Origin: Ruoffia sp044336205
GTDB lineage: Bacteria; Bacillota; Bacilli; Lactobacillales; Aerococcaceae
Direction of reading: 5' to 3'
DNA: 64,000 nt
NCBI GenBank assembly: GCA_044336205.1
Contig: CP172318.1
Coordinates: 868,001-932,000, forward strand
The translations under genes and the position numbers were made by a program. The notes beneath the pieces are model-generated. The model was not told the DNA's origin. It made no database searches and saw only the letters and a list, made by a program, of their open reading frames with translations. This document shows, piece after piece, positions 33,109-42,186 of the stretch (its first letter is position 1; every line of letters starts with the position of its first letter).

Positions 33109-34068
33109 TTGAACGAAATTACTGAAGTTTCACAACAAGTCATCGTTTCCAATCAAGATTGGTTATTAGCAATCTTAGGCACCCATGATAAGTATGTCAA
33201 ATTACTTGAAGAAAATTTTGATGTCAAAGTAAGTAACCGAGGTGAGGTTATCACGATTACTGGTTCAGAGCCTCAAGTTGAAATGACAAGGTCTGTTATC
33301 TTGAATTTACTTGATTTATTGAAGTTAGGACAATCTCCAAAGACAATGGATATTGTGACAGCGATAAAAATGGCGAAAAATGGTACTATTGATTATTTTG
33401 TGAGTATCTATGAAGAAGTCATTGGTCGAACATCAGATGGTAAAGCAATCCGTGCAAAAAACTTTGGACAACTTCAATATACCCAAGCAGTTGCATCTCA
33501 TGATGTTGTCTTTGGAATGGGGCCTGCTGGAACGGGTAAAACTTTCCTAGCAGTTGTAATGGCAGTTCAAGCACTTCGTGAAGGAAGAGTGAAGAAAATC
33601 ATCCTAACTCGTCCTGCTGTTGAAGCTGGAGAGAATTTAGGATTCTTGCCTGGTGACCTGAAAGAAAAGGTTGATCCATACTTACGACCTGTTTATGATG
33701 CTTTATATTCAATATTCGGGTTGGAACATACTAACCGTCTAATGGAAAGAGGGATTATTGAGATTGCCCCCTTAGCCTATATGCGTGGGAGAACATTAGA
33801 TGATGCTTTTGTTATCTTGGATGAGGCTCAAAATACGACGATCGCACAGATGAAAATGTTCTTAACACGATTAGGTTTTGGCTCGAAAATGATTATCAAT
33901 GGTGACCAAACGCAGATTGACTTACCTAAAGGTGTAAAATCGGGGTTAATTGATGCGGAACAAAAATTGAATAAGATAAAAAAAATAAAATTTATTAAAT
34001 TCGATGAGTTTGATGTAGTTAGACATCCTGTAGTTGCCGATATTATTAGAGCATATTCACAAGATTAA
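33109..34068 (+). CDS. phoH: PhoH-like ATPase
   Basis: P-loop ATPase of the PhoH/YbeZ family, linked with YbeY in ribosome and RNA metabolism. An N-terminal KH-like part (residues 1-115) precedes the ATPase domain with Walker A FGMGPAGTGKTFLAV, FILDEAQNTT-type Walker B (VILDEAQN) and the sensor NGDQTQIDLP. The start is TTG 33109 with AAAGGAG eight bases before it. An ATG at 33085 is in frame but would place the Shine-Dalgarno inside the gene. The 319-residue length is typical. It leads the phoH-pgpH-ybeY-dgkA-era-recO operon. Confidence 0.92.
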   Translation: MNEITEVSQQVIVSNQDWLLAILGTHDKYVKLLEENFDVKVSNRGEVITITGSEPQVEMTRSVILNLLDLLKLGQSPKTMDIVTAIKMAKNGTIDYFVSIYEEVIGRTSDGKAIRAKNFGQLQYTQAVASHDVVFGMGPAGTGKTFLAVVMAVQALREGRVKKIILTRPAVEAGENLGFLPGDLKEKVDPYLRPVYDALYSIFGLEHTNRLMERGIIEIAPLAYMRGRTLDDAFVILDEAQNTTIAQMKMFLTRLGFGSKMIINGDQTQIDLPKGVKSGLIDAEQKLNKIKKIKFIKFDEFDVVRHPVVADIIRAYSQD

Positions 34069-34084
34069 ATATTGGAGGAATTAA

Positions 34085-36301
34085 ATGAACCAACAGTTAA
34101 GAAAATTACAAACTACTCTTGGAGATTTTTATATTCCTCTCGTTTTATTGTTGATGTCTGTTTTTATTTTTATTATTGGCTATTCGGATGTACAGCCTAA
34201 CACATACAATTTTCAAATCAATCAAGTAGCTGAGGAGACAATTCAAGCACCAGTAACAGTCGAAGATGCTGAACAAACAGAGATTAATAAGGAGAGGGCT
34301 CGTTCATCTGTGTCGGATGTATATGCCTTCCAACCTTCGATTGCTCAAGAACAAATGGATTTAGTAAATCAGTTCTTTGCTATACTTAAAGAACTTAGAG
34401 AAACCGAATATTCAACGAATGATATCAAAACGATGCTTGAGAATAACTATTTTGATAATACTATAGATATTAATACTTCCGAAACAAATCGAACGGATAC
34501 ACAGTCTGTTCCATTCGGCCAATTGAACACAGCTGAACAATTAGTGGTGTATTATGATAGTATGTATGCACAGACCAATGAGATAATCGAATTAAGCCAA
34601 TCACTGTCTAATAATTCAGTTGTCGCTTTAATAACTACCAGTGATGCGAACTTAAACGAATATCGTAATCAATTAATTGAGATTTCTCAAACAATTTTAT
34701 CTAGGGAAATATTATCACCTGAATTAAATCAAGCAGTATCAGCTGCAATTGAACGAGTTAATGATATAGGAATTAATGGTACCAGACGGACTATATTAAC
34801 AGAAATGTTGCAAGAAATTATCATTCCAACATCTATATATAGCGAAAGTGAAACTGAAAAACGTAAAGAAGAAGCAGCGAATGCGATCCAACCGTCATAC
34901 ATTCTTCAAGGACAAATTATTGCACAAAAAGGTCACATTATTGACCAAAATACTTATAGACAACTTGATTTACTAGGCTATTTAAATCGTCAAACGAATA
35001 ATGACTTATTAATAATTTTCGCAATAATTGTCATTATTCATGGAATATTACTTTTTTATCAAATGATAAAAGACAATCCTAAGAATGGAGAACTAAATGA
35101 CAGAGCAAGGGATGTCACAGCTTATTCAATCTTGTTTGTTACTGGTTTTTTACTAACTAAAGTGTTGCATCTTGTCCAAATCAATGGCATAGATTATGCA
35201 CTACTATTATTACCAGTATATAGTATGGTTAAGTTACTTATATCTCGAACTAACTATCGTTTAACCGTATTCTTTATTACTTCATTTAATTTTATGAATT
35301 TATTTATAATCCATGATGGAGATAGTTTAACTGTTACTTTTATTACTATATTGTTTTATATATTCAGCTCAATACTTGCGGTCTTATATCCATTGTATAT
35401 TAATAATACATCCTTAAGATTAGAATTGACTATTGCAAGTATTACTCAGTTAATCTTTGTCGTTCCAATTATTCTAATGACGAATGTGAGTTTAACTTCG
35501 GATCCTTCCATTATTATTATAGTATTCACATTATTGAATGCATTAGTAAGTATAGGGTTATATTTCTTTTTAGAGCCATATTGGCACAAGCTATTAAGTA
35601 GTAAAGCGCCATTAACTCTGAATCAATTAGCTAACTTAAACCATCCATTATTAAAAGAAATTGTTGAAAAATCACCAGGAACATACCACCATAGTATGAT
35701 GGTAGCAAATATTGCATCAGCAGCTGCTAGTAAGATTGGTGCGGATTCTGATTTTGTTAGAATTGCTTCTTATTACCATGATGTTGGAAAGACGTTGCAT
35801 CCATTGTTTTTTGTTGAAAATTTATCAGATGGTATGGAATCACCTCACACAATGATTAGTGCGGAAGAAAGTGCAACAATAATTATTGAGCATGTGACAG
35901 AAGGTGAGAAATTATTAAGACAAAACAATATGCCAGAGAGTATTATTAACATTTGTTTGCAACATCATGGAACCACTCTTGTTAAGTACTTTTATGCGCA
36001 AGCCAAAGAATCTAACCCGAAAGTTGAAACAGACTTGTTCCGATATCCCGGACCGAAACCGCAAAACAAGGAAGCTATGATAATTATGTTAGCTGATTCT
36101 ATTGAAGCAGCTTCTCGTACTGTAAAAGAACATTCTCAGTCGGCTTTTGAACAACTCGTTGATCGAATTATAGAAGGTAAGCTAGAAGAAGGGCAGTTTG
36201 ATGAATCTAATATGACAGTTTCTGAACTTAACATTGTGCGTAAAGCACTTGTGCATTCAGTAGCTAGTATGTATCATACTAGGGTTGATTATCCAGATTA
36301 G
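34085..36301 (+). CDS. pgpH: Cyclic-di-AMP phosphodiesterase PgpH (7TM-HD)
   Basis: Membrane HD-domain enzyme that hydrolyses c-di-AMP to pApA. An N-terminal helix (about residues 17-37) anchors a large extracellular 7TMR-HDED domain (40-290). Seven membrane helices follow (about 300-500), then the cytoplasmic HD domain with YHHSMMVANIAS, YYHDVGKTLHPLFF, HGTTLVKYFY and LADSIEAASRT. At 738 residues it is full length. The ATG follows TTGGAGGAA. It lies between phoH and ybeY as in B. subtilis (yqfF). NrnA, which degrades pApA, is encoded at 60.8 kb. Confidence 0.93.
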   Translation: MNQQLRKLQTTLGDFYIPLVLLLMSVFIFIIGYSDVQPNTYNFQINQVAEETIQAPVTVEDAEQTEINKERARSSVSDVYAFQPSIAQEQMDLVNQFFAILKELRETEYSTNDIKTMLENNYFDNTIDINTSETNRTDTQSVPFGQLNTAEQLVVYYDSMYAQTNEIIELSQSLSNNSVVALITTSDANLNEYRNQLIEISQTILSREILSPELNQAVSAAIERVNDIGINGTRRTILTEMLQEIIIPTSIYSESETEKRKEEAANAIQPSYILQGQIIAQKGHIIDQNTYRQLDLLGYLNRQTNNDLLIIFAIIVIIHGILLFYQMIKDNPKNGELNDRARDVTAYSILFVTGFLLTKVLHLVQINGIDYALLLLPVYSMVKLLISRTNYRLTVFFITSFNFMNLFIIHDGDSLTVTFITILFYIFSSILAVLYPLYINNTSLRLELTIASITQLIFVVPIILMTNVSLTSDPSIIIIVFTLLNALVSIGLYFFLEPYWHKLLSSKAPLTLNQLANLNHPLLKEIVEKSPGTYHHSMMVANIASAAASKIGADSDFVRIASYYHDVGKTLHPLFFVENLSDGMESPHTMISAEESATIIIEHVTEGEKLLRQNNMPESIINICLQHHGTTLVKYFYAQAKESNPKVETDLFRYPGPKPQNKEAMIIMLADSIEAASRTVKEHSQSAFEQLVDRIIEGKLEEGQFDESNMTVSELNIVRKALVHSVASMYHTRVDYPD

Positions 36302-36315
36302 AAGAGGTGTTATGA

Positions 36316-36843
36316 ATGATTATAGATTTAATTGATGAAAATAATTACTTAACGGAAGAACACAATGATATTATAGAAAAAGTTATCCAACAAACTGCTA
36401 ACAAATTATCTTTAGGTGAGGATATTGAAGTAGATATTTCGATAGTAGATAATGATGTCATACAACAATTGAATAGAGATTATCGTGGTATTGATAAACC
36501 CACTGATGTATTAAGTTTTGCATTAGAAGAAGACCTTGATGATGCTCCAAGCCTTGATTTTGACCAATTTGCAGACATCATATCACCCATGGAAGAGGGT
36601 GAGAATCTTAACAACGGTCAAATGATTGGTGTAGCAAGACATCTAGGGGATATTATTATTTCTTTCCAACGTACTAAGGAGCAAGCTATAGACTACAATC
36701 ATTCTTTTGAACGTGAATTAGCTTTCTTAGCAGTGCATGGATTTTTACATCTGAATGGCTATGATCATATGACTAAAGAGGATGAAGAAGTTATGTTCAC
36801 TTTACAAGAAGAGGTGTTAAGTGAGAATGGCTTTTCCCGCTAA
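36316..36843 (+). CDS. ybeY: Endoribonuclease/rRNA maturation factor YbeY
   Basis: UPF0054 metalloprotein needed for 16S rRNA 3' end processing and ribosome quality control. The zinc motif HGFLHLNGYDH (H-x3-H-x5-H) is intact near residue 138-148, preceded by ELAFLAVHG, and YRGIDKPTDVLSFAL is the second conserved block. The length of 175 residues includes an acidic insert after LSFAL that is common in lactic acid bacteria. ATG 36316 follows AGAAGAGGTG. The dgkA reading frame starts within its last codons. Confidence 0.94.
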   Translation: MIIDLIDENNYLTEEHNDIIEKVIQQTANKLSLGEDIEVDISIVDNDVIQQLNRDYRGIDKPTDVLSFALEEDLDDAPSLDFDQFADIISPMEEGENLNNGQMIGVARHLGDIIISFQRTKEQAIDYNHSFERELAFLAVHGFLHLNGYDHMTKEDEEVMFTLQEEVLSENGFSR

Positions 36844-37218
36844 AAATGCAAATTTATATCAGTCATTAAAAAATGCCATCACTGGAATTATGACTACTAC
36901 AAAAGAAGAACGGAATTTTAAAAGTCATATATTCATAACATGTTTAGTCATAGCTGCGGGATTTTTTTTCAAATTAGCCGAATTGAGTGGTTAATGATTA
37001 TACTGTGTGTTGGTTTAGTTCTTAGCCTAGAGCTTATCAATACGTCTATTGAAAATGTTGTTGATCTGGCTAGTAATAATGAATATCATTTATTAGCCAA
37101 AAAAGCTAAAGATGCTTCCGCTGGGGCTGTCTTATTTGCATCATTAATTTCTGTTACTGTTGGAATCATCGTTTTTCTCCCTAGAGTGTGGGAGTTATTG
37201 CTATTATTAATTCATTAA
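36827..37218 (+). pseudogene. dgkA: Undecaprenol kinase / diacylglycerol kinase DgkA, frameshifted
   Basis: Small membrane kinase that phosphorylates undecaprenol. The first frame (ATG 36827, GTG 36821 possible) encodes the N-terminus through KEERNFKSHIF and a hydrophobic helix, then leaves frame at a run of eight T (about 36962-36969) and stops in GTGGTTAA. The other frame carries IFFQISRIEWLMIILCVGL, then the catalytic LELINTSIENVVD, and AKKAKDASAGAVL to 37218. One additional T gives a continuous protein of 130 residues, the normal length. It lies between ybeY and era, as in B. subtilis. Either a sequence error, a true null, or slippage on the T run. Confidence 0.85.
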
Positions 37219-37228
37219 GGGAGTGTCT

Positions 37229-38134
37229 ATGAAAAATAAACAATTTAAATCAGGTTTTATTACAATTATTGGTCGACCTAATGTGGGTAAATCAACATTA
37301 CTCAATCGCTTTGTAGGTCAGAAAGTGGCTATAATGTCTGATAAAGCTCAGACGACACGTAATCGAATCCAAGCAGTGGTTACTGATGAATTCAGTCAAA
37401 TCGTATTCATTGATACCCCTGGTATCCATAAACCTAAGCATGCTTTAGGTGATTTTATGCTAGAAGCAGCTTATAGTGCATTAAAAGGTGTGGATGGAAT
37501 ATTGGTAGTTGTCAATGCAACCGAAAAGATAGGGCCAGGTGATCGACTAGTTATAGAGAAAATTAAAAAAGCTAATGTGCCGGTATTTTTAGTTATTAAT
37601 AAAATAGATTTAATCAAACCTGATGAAGTCTTTTCAATCATTGAAAGCTACCGACAAGAACATGATTTTGATGAAATATATCCTATAAGTGCGACTCAAG
37701 GGAATAATGTTGATCAATTATTAGAAGGTATTAAGAATATATTGCCTGAAGGACCACAATATTATCCAGCAGATCAAGTAATGGATCACCCTGAATACTT
37801 TATTGTTGCAGAGTTTATTAGGGAGAAAATCTTGGAATTAACCCGTGAAGAAATACCACATTCTGTAGCAGTCCAAGTTGAGAGTATGCGTCGCAATGAA
37901 GATGATAAGGTAGAAATCCATGCTGCCATTATTGTTGAACGTAGCTCACAAAAGGGGATCATTATCGGTGGACAAGGTAGTATGATAAAACAAATTGGAC
38001 AAAAAGCCCGACGTGATATAGAAATATTATTAGGAGATAAGGTATATCTAGAACTTTGGGTCAAAGTTCAAAAGAACTGGCGTGACCGTAGAGCCTATCT
38101 CAATGATTTTGGTTATAAACCAGATAATTATTAA
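37229..38134 (+). CDS. era: GTPase Era
   Basis: Ribosome assembly GTPase binding the 16S rRNA 3' end. G1 is GRPNVGKST (15-23), the switch has QTTRNRIQAV, G3 is DTPGIHKPKH, G4 NKID, and G5 SATQG. The C-terminal KH domain contains IIGGQGSMIKQIGQKARRDIE. The start is taken as ATG 37229 with GGGAG six bases before it; a GTG at 37223 overlaps that site. The 301-residue length is typical. It follows the broken dgkA and precedes recO, the standard order. Confidence 0.95.
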   Translation: MKNKQFKSGFITIIGRPNVGKSTLLNRFVGQKVAIMSDKAQTTRNRIQAVVTDEFSQIVFIDTPGIHKPKHALGDFMLEAAYSALKGVDGILVVVNATEKIGPGDRLVIEKIKKANVPVFLVINKIDLIKPDEVFSIIESYRQEHDFDEIYPISATQGNNVDQLLEGIKNILPEGPQYYPADQVMDHPEYFIVAEFIREKILELTREEIPHSVAVQVESMRRNEDDKVEIHAAIIVERSSQKGIIIGGQGSMIKQIGQKARRDIEILLGDKVYLELWVKVQKNWRDRRAYLNDFGYKPDNY

Positions 38135-38155
38135 TAGACGAATTGAGGTGATTGC

Positions 38156-38944
38156 TTGAACGAACGTTTTGATGGGATTGTATTATTTAAAAGAAAACAT
38201 CGAGAAAATGATGCACTTGTTAAGATATTTACCGATAATTATGGGACAAAGATGTTTTTTGTGAAAGGATTACAAAAACCTAACCACCGACTCAATACCC
38301 AATTAATCCCATTAACTTTTAATAACTATTTAGGGAATATAAATCAAGACGGTCTTTCTTTTCTAAAAGAAGCAACAACTCAAAATTTTAATTGGAATAT
38401 TCAAAGTGATTATAAGAAACAAGCCTACGCAAGCTATGTAGCCCAACTTGTAGATGCAGCTATAGAAGACAACACAGAGAATAAACAATTGTTCTTAATG
38501 TTTAGTAAGTCTTTAGAACTTATCGAGAATAATGACTTTTATGAGATTATTACCATTGCTATGGAAATCAAATTATTAAAGTACTTTGGAACGGATGTTA
38601 ATTTCACAGAATGTATAGTTTGTCAGACTCAAAAGCAACCCTTTGACTTTTCAATTCGTCTAAATGGAGTTTTATGTGAGCACCATTTTCACGAGGATGA
38701 ATTTAGACTTCAAATAAATCCGAGGGCTATGTATATTGCAAGTCAATTAGACAAAGTTTCATTTAATCAGATTCAATCAATTAATGTCAGCTCTGATACC
38801 AAACAAGAACTTAGACGGTTAATGGATGAAATCTATAAAGAATATGTAGGAATTAATCTTAAAAGTAAAAGTTATTTAAATAATTTGGATACATTGGGCC
38901 AATCAATAGAGAAAGTTATCCAAAAACGAAAGAAATCTAATTGA
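38156..38944 (+). CDS. recO: DNA repair protein RecO
   Basis: Loads RecA with RecR during gap repair and anneals ssDNA. An N-terminal OB fold (residues 1-80, containing GIVLFKRKHRENDALVKIF and FFVKGLQKP) is joined to a helical domain with a zinc-finger-like CxxC (CIVCQ) and Cys-x-x-His-His (CEHHF). The start is TTG 38156 with GAGGTG six bases upstream. At 262 residues it is normal. It is the last gene of the phoH operon. The promoter for the glyQS leader begins at its stop codon. Confidence 0.9.
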   Translation: MNERFDGIVLFKRKHRENDALVKIFTDNYGTKMFFVKGLQKPNHRLNTQLIPLTFNNYLGNINQDGLSFLKEATTQNFNWNIQSDYKKQAYASYVAQLVDAAIEDNTENKQLFLMFSKSLELIENNDFYEIITIAMEIKLLKYFGTDVNFTECIVCQTQKQPFDFSIRLNGVLCEHHFHEDEFRLQINPRAMYIASQLDKVSFNQIQSINVSSDTKQELRRLMDEIYKEYVGINLKSKSYLNNLDTLGQSIEKVIQKRKKSN

Positions 38945-38969
38945 GAATTTTCATCGAATGTAGTATGAT
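38941..38969 (+). promoter_or_regulatory. Promoter of the glyQS leader
   Basis: TTGAGA at 38941-38946, 17 bp, TATGAT at 38964-38969. The -35 overlaps the recO stop codon. Confidence 0.68.
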
Positions 38970-38975
38970 AATTAA

Positions 38976-39178
38976 TGACTTAAGGGATAATAAGATAGAA
39001 AAGCGAGTCTAGGTAGGTGAAAGCTAGATCAAATCGATGGCGGTTCTTAAGACGGTAATAACATGATCAAAACTTAATATACACGAGTGCAAGCAAATGC
39101 TTGAATTAGGGTGGAACCGCGAATGAATATTCGTCCCTATGATTAAGATTTATTCTTATCATAGGGACAATTTTTTTA
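38976..39178 (+). promoter_or_regulatory. T-box riboswitch, glycine type, controlling glyQS
   Basis: The T-box core AGGGTGGAACCGCG is at 39108-39121. A GGC at 39039-39041 (ATCGATGGCGGTTC) is the likely glycine specifier. The terminator is GTCCCTATGAT (39133-39143) with ATCATAGGGAC (39158-39168), followed by seven T after AA. Uncharged tRNA-Gly should prevent termination and switch on glyQ-glyS. Confidence 0.9.
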
Positions 39179-39205
39179 TTTTATTAATGAAAAGAGGTAA
39201 TAAAA

Positions 39206-40090
39206 GTGGCAAAAACAATTCAAGAAATGATTTTAACTTTACAAAATTTTTGGGCAGACCAAGGATGTTTAATCTTACAAAGTTATGATACTGAAAAAGG
39301 GGCAGGTACGATGAGTCCTTATACTTTTTTAAGAGCAGTAGGACCAGAACCTTGGAATGCTGCATATGTTGAACCATCTCGTCGACCAGCTGATGGTAGA
39401 TATGGTGAAAACCCTAACCGTCTATATCAACATCACCAATTTCAAGTCGTTATGAAACCATCACCAATAAACATTCAAGAGCTTTACTTAGATAGTTTAG
39501 TGGCTTTAGGGATTGATCCATTAGCTCATGATATTCGATTTGTAGAGGATAACTGGGAGAATCCTTCTCTAGGATGTGCCGGATTAGGATGGGAAGTATG
39601 GATTGATGGAATGGAAATTACGCAATTTACTTATTTCCAACAAGTTGGTGGATTAAAGTGTGATCCTGTAACTAGTGAATTAACTTATGGATTAGAAAGG
39701 CTTGCCATGTATATTCTTGATGTGGATGATGTATATGAATTAGAATGGGCACCAGGAATAAAATACGGGGAGATTTTTAAACAAGCTGAGAAAGAGCATT
39801 CTATCTACTCTTTTGACACAAGTGATACAGAAATGTTATTCCAACAATTCGAAGCTTTTGAGAAAGAAGCCTTAGTACTAATCAAAGCTGGTTTATCACA
39901 TCCGGCCTATGACTATATTTTAAAGTGTAGTCATACCTTTAACTTACTAGATGCAAGAGGAGTTATTTCACAATCGGACCGTGCTGGTTACTTAAGTCGT
40001 ATCCGTAAAATGGCCCGTTCTGTTGCTCAAGCATTTGTAGACGGACGTGAAGCTATTGGTTTTCCATTATTAAAAAACAAAGACGCATAG
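39206..40090 (+). CDS. glyQ: Glycyl-tRNA synthetase alpha chain
   Basis: Catalytic subunit of the bacterial alpha2beta2 glycyl-tRNA synthetase. The protein opens with the family block MILTLQNFWADQGCLILQSY and contains GPEPWNAAYVEPSRRPADGR and NPNRLYQHHQFQVVMKPSP. ELTYGLERLAMYI is motif 3. The 294 residues are typical. The start is GTG 39206 with AAAGAGGTAA upstream. It follows the Gly T-box by about 27 bases and is 13 bases from glyS. Confidence 0.96.
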   Translation: MAKTIQEMILTLQNFWADQGCLILQSYDTEKGAGTMSPYTFLRAVGPEPWNAAYVEPSRRPADGRYGENPNRLYQHHQFQVVMKPSPINIQELYLDSLVALGIDPLAHDIRFVEDNWENPSLGCAGLGWEVWIDGMEITQFTYFQQVGGLKCDPVTSELTYGLERLAMYILDVDDVYELEWAPGIKYGEIFKQAEKEHSIYSFDTSDTEMLFQQFEAFEKEALVLIKAGLSHPAYDYILKCSHTFNLLDARGVISQSDRAGYLSRIRKMARSVAQAFVDGREAIGFPLLKNKDA

Positions 40091-40103
40091 AGGAGCGATA
40101 AGA

Positions 40104-42149
40104 ATGACAAAAGATTATTTATTGGAAATTGGAATGGAAGAAATTCCAGCACGTTTTTTAACAGATTTACGTGATCAATTAAAAGATAAAGTAGAAGAAT
40201 TCTTAACGGAAAATCGCCTTAGTTTCATTGAAACTAAGGCATATGCGACTCCAAGACGTTTAGCTGTTATGGTTAAGGGTCTTGCTTCTAAACAAGAAGA
40301 TATCACAGAGAGTGTTAAAGGCCCTGCTTTAAGAATTGCTAAAGATGATTCAGGTGAATGGACGAAGGCAGCTCAAGGATTTGTTAGAGGACAAGAGCTA
40401 ACAACCGATGATATAGTGATAAAAAATATCAAAGATGAGGATTATATCTTTGTAGATAAATTCTTAGAAGGTGAAGAAGCCGAGAGTGTATTAACTAAAA
40501 TGGATGAAGTTTTAAATTCTCTTTCATTTCCAGTAAGCATGACATGGCATACTTACCATAAGAATTTTATTCGTCCAATACATTGGATTGTGTCTTTGCT
40601 TGATGATAAAGTTGTCCCTTTTAATTTTATTAATGTTCAAGCTTCTAATGTTTCATTTGGACATCGGTTTTTAGGTAATGAAACTAATATCACATCTGTT
40701 CACACATATATTGATCAACTAAGAAATGAATATGTGATTGTGGATTTTGATGAGCGACAACAAATGATTATTAATCAAATTAATCAAATCGCAGAAGAGA
40801 ATAATTGGAATATTCCAATTACTGAAGATTTAATTGATGAAGTGACATCCATTGTTGAGTGGCCAACGGCTTTCTTCGGAGATTTTGAAGAAAAATATTT
40901 AGAAATTCCTCAAATAATATTAATTACAGCGATGCGTGACCACCAACGTTATTTCTACGCCTTAGATAAAAAAACTAATCAACTTCAACCTTTCTTTATC
41001 TCAGTTAGAAATGGTGATAGCAAACATATTGAAAATGTTATTAAAGGAAATAAAAAAGTTTTAAAAGCTCGTTTAGAAGATGCATTGTTCTTCTATAATG
41101 AAGATATGACTCATGATTTAGATTTCTTTGTTAATAAACTTTCTGCAGTGAAAGAACATTATAAATTAGGAAGTTATTTAGATAAACAAGAACGTGTACA
41201 AGTCATTGTTAAAAAATTAGCTGATACAGTTGGAGAAGAAGCAGCTGGAGACATTGCTTATGAAGCAGCAAAAATTTATAAATTTGATTTAATGACTCAA
41301 ATTGTGAATGAGTTTGCAGAATTACAAGGATATATGGGAGAAATATATGCTAAGAAATTTGGTGTGGATGAAGAAGTTGCCGCAGCCATTGGAGAACAAT
41401 ACTTACCTACAAGTAGTGGTGGAGAGCTTCCTAACACGAAAGCTGGCGCATTATTAGCTTTTGCTGATAAGTTAGATACTCTGTTAAACTACTTTAGTTT
41501 CGGTTTAATTCCAACAGGATCAAATGATCCATATGCTTTAAGAAGACAGACAATGGGACTAGTAGAAATTAACCAAAAATTTGGATGGGACTTTGATATC
41601 CAACAATTTGTTACAAAAGTGGTTAGGTCGATTGGATTAAAAGAAGTAAAGATTATCAATCAATTCATCCAATTCTTCAAATTGCGCTTCCAACAGTTTC
41701 TTGAACGACAAGATATTGATTATGATATTATCCAAGCTGATATTAAAGGACATGAGGCCAATATTGTATCAAGTATGCGACTTGTAAAAGATATGCAAAT
41801 ATTGAAGAAGAATTCACCTGAAGAATACCGTGCACTAGTAGAATCACTCACTCGTGTTGTAAATCTAGGAGCTAAAAGTGAAGTAGATGGTACAATTGAT
41901 GAATCAATGGCACAGACCGAGTCAGAGCGCAACTTAATGCATATCATCTTATCAGAGTTTACCAACCCAAGCTTCTCAGATTTAGAGAGGTTCCGTCATT
42001 TAACTCGTCCTATTGAAGAATATTTTGAGAACAATATGGTCAACGATGAAGATATGAAGATACGTAAAAACAGATTAGCAACGATGAAATACATTACAGA
42101 ACAAATTCTGAAATTGATTGATCCAAGGGAATTAAACAGTAAATTTTAA
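40104..42149 (+). CDS. glyS: Glycyl-tRNA synthetase beta chain
   Basis: Beta subunit needed for tRNA-Gly recognition. The 681-residue protein has the usual layout: an N-terminal domain opening LLEIGMEEIPARF, the B3/B4-like part with TPRRLAVMV, an HD-like domain (about 330-520, including GDIAYEAAKIYKFDL and DKLDTLLNYFSFGLIPTGSN), and a C-terminal anticodon-binding-like helical domain. ATG 40104 follows GAGGAGCGA. It is cotranscribed with glyQ under the T-box. obg starts 37 bases later with its own strong site and may be read through. Confidence 0.95.
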   Translation: MTKDYLLEIGMEEIPARFLTDLRDQLKDKVEEFLTENRLSFIETKAYATPRRLAVMVKGLASKQEDITESVKGPALRIAKDDSGEWTKAAQGFVRGQELTTDDIVIKNIKDEDYIFVDKFLEGEEAESVLTKMDEVLNSLSFPVSMTWHTYHKNFIRPIHWIVSLLDDKVVPFNFINVQASNVSFGHRFLGNETNITSVHTYIDQLRNEYVIVDFDERQQMIINQINQIAEENNWNIPITEDLIDEVTSIVEWPTAFFGDFEEKYLEIPQIILITAMRDHQRYFYALDKKTNQLQPFFISVRNGDSKHIENVIKGNKKVLKARLEDALFFYNEDMTHDLDFFVNKLSAVKEHYKLGSYLDKQERVQVIVKKLADTVGEEAAGDIAYEAAKIYKFDLMTQIVNEFAELQGYMGEIYAKKFGVDEEVAAAIGEQYLPTSSGGELPNTKAGALLAFADKLDTLLNYFSFGLIPTGSNDPYALRRQTMGLVEINQKFGWDFDIQQFVTKVVRSIGLKEVKIINQFIQFFKLRFQQFLERQDIDYDIIQADIKGHEANIVSSMRLVKDMQILKKNSPEEYRALVESLTRVVNLGAKSEVDGTIDESMAQTESERNLMHIILSEFTNPSFSDLERFRHLTRPIEEYFENNMVNDEDMKIRKNRLATMKYITEQILKLIDPRELNSKF

Positions 42150-42186
42150 AATAATAAAAACGAAAATTATAGAAAGGAGAGATTTG

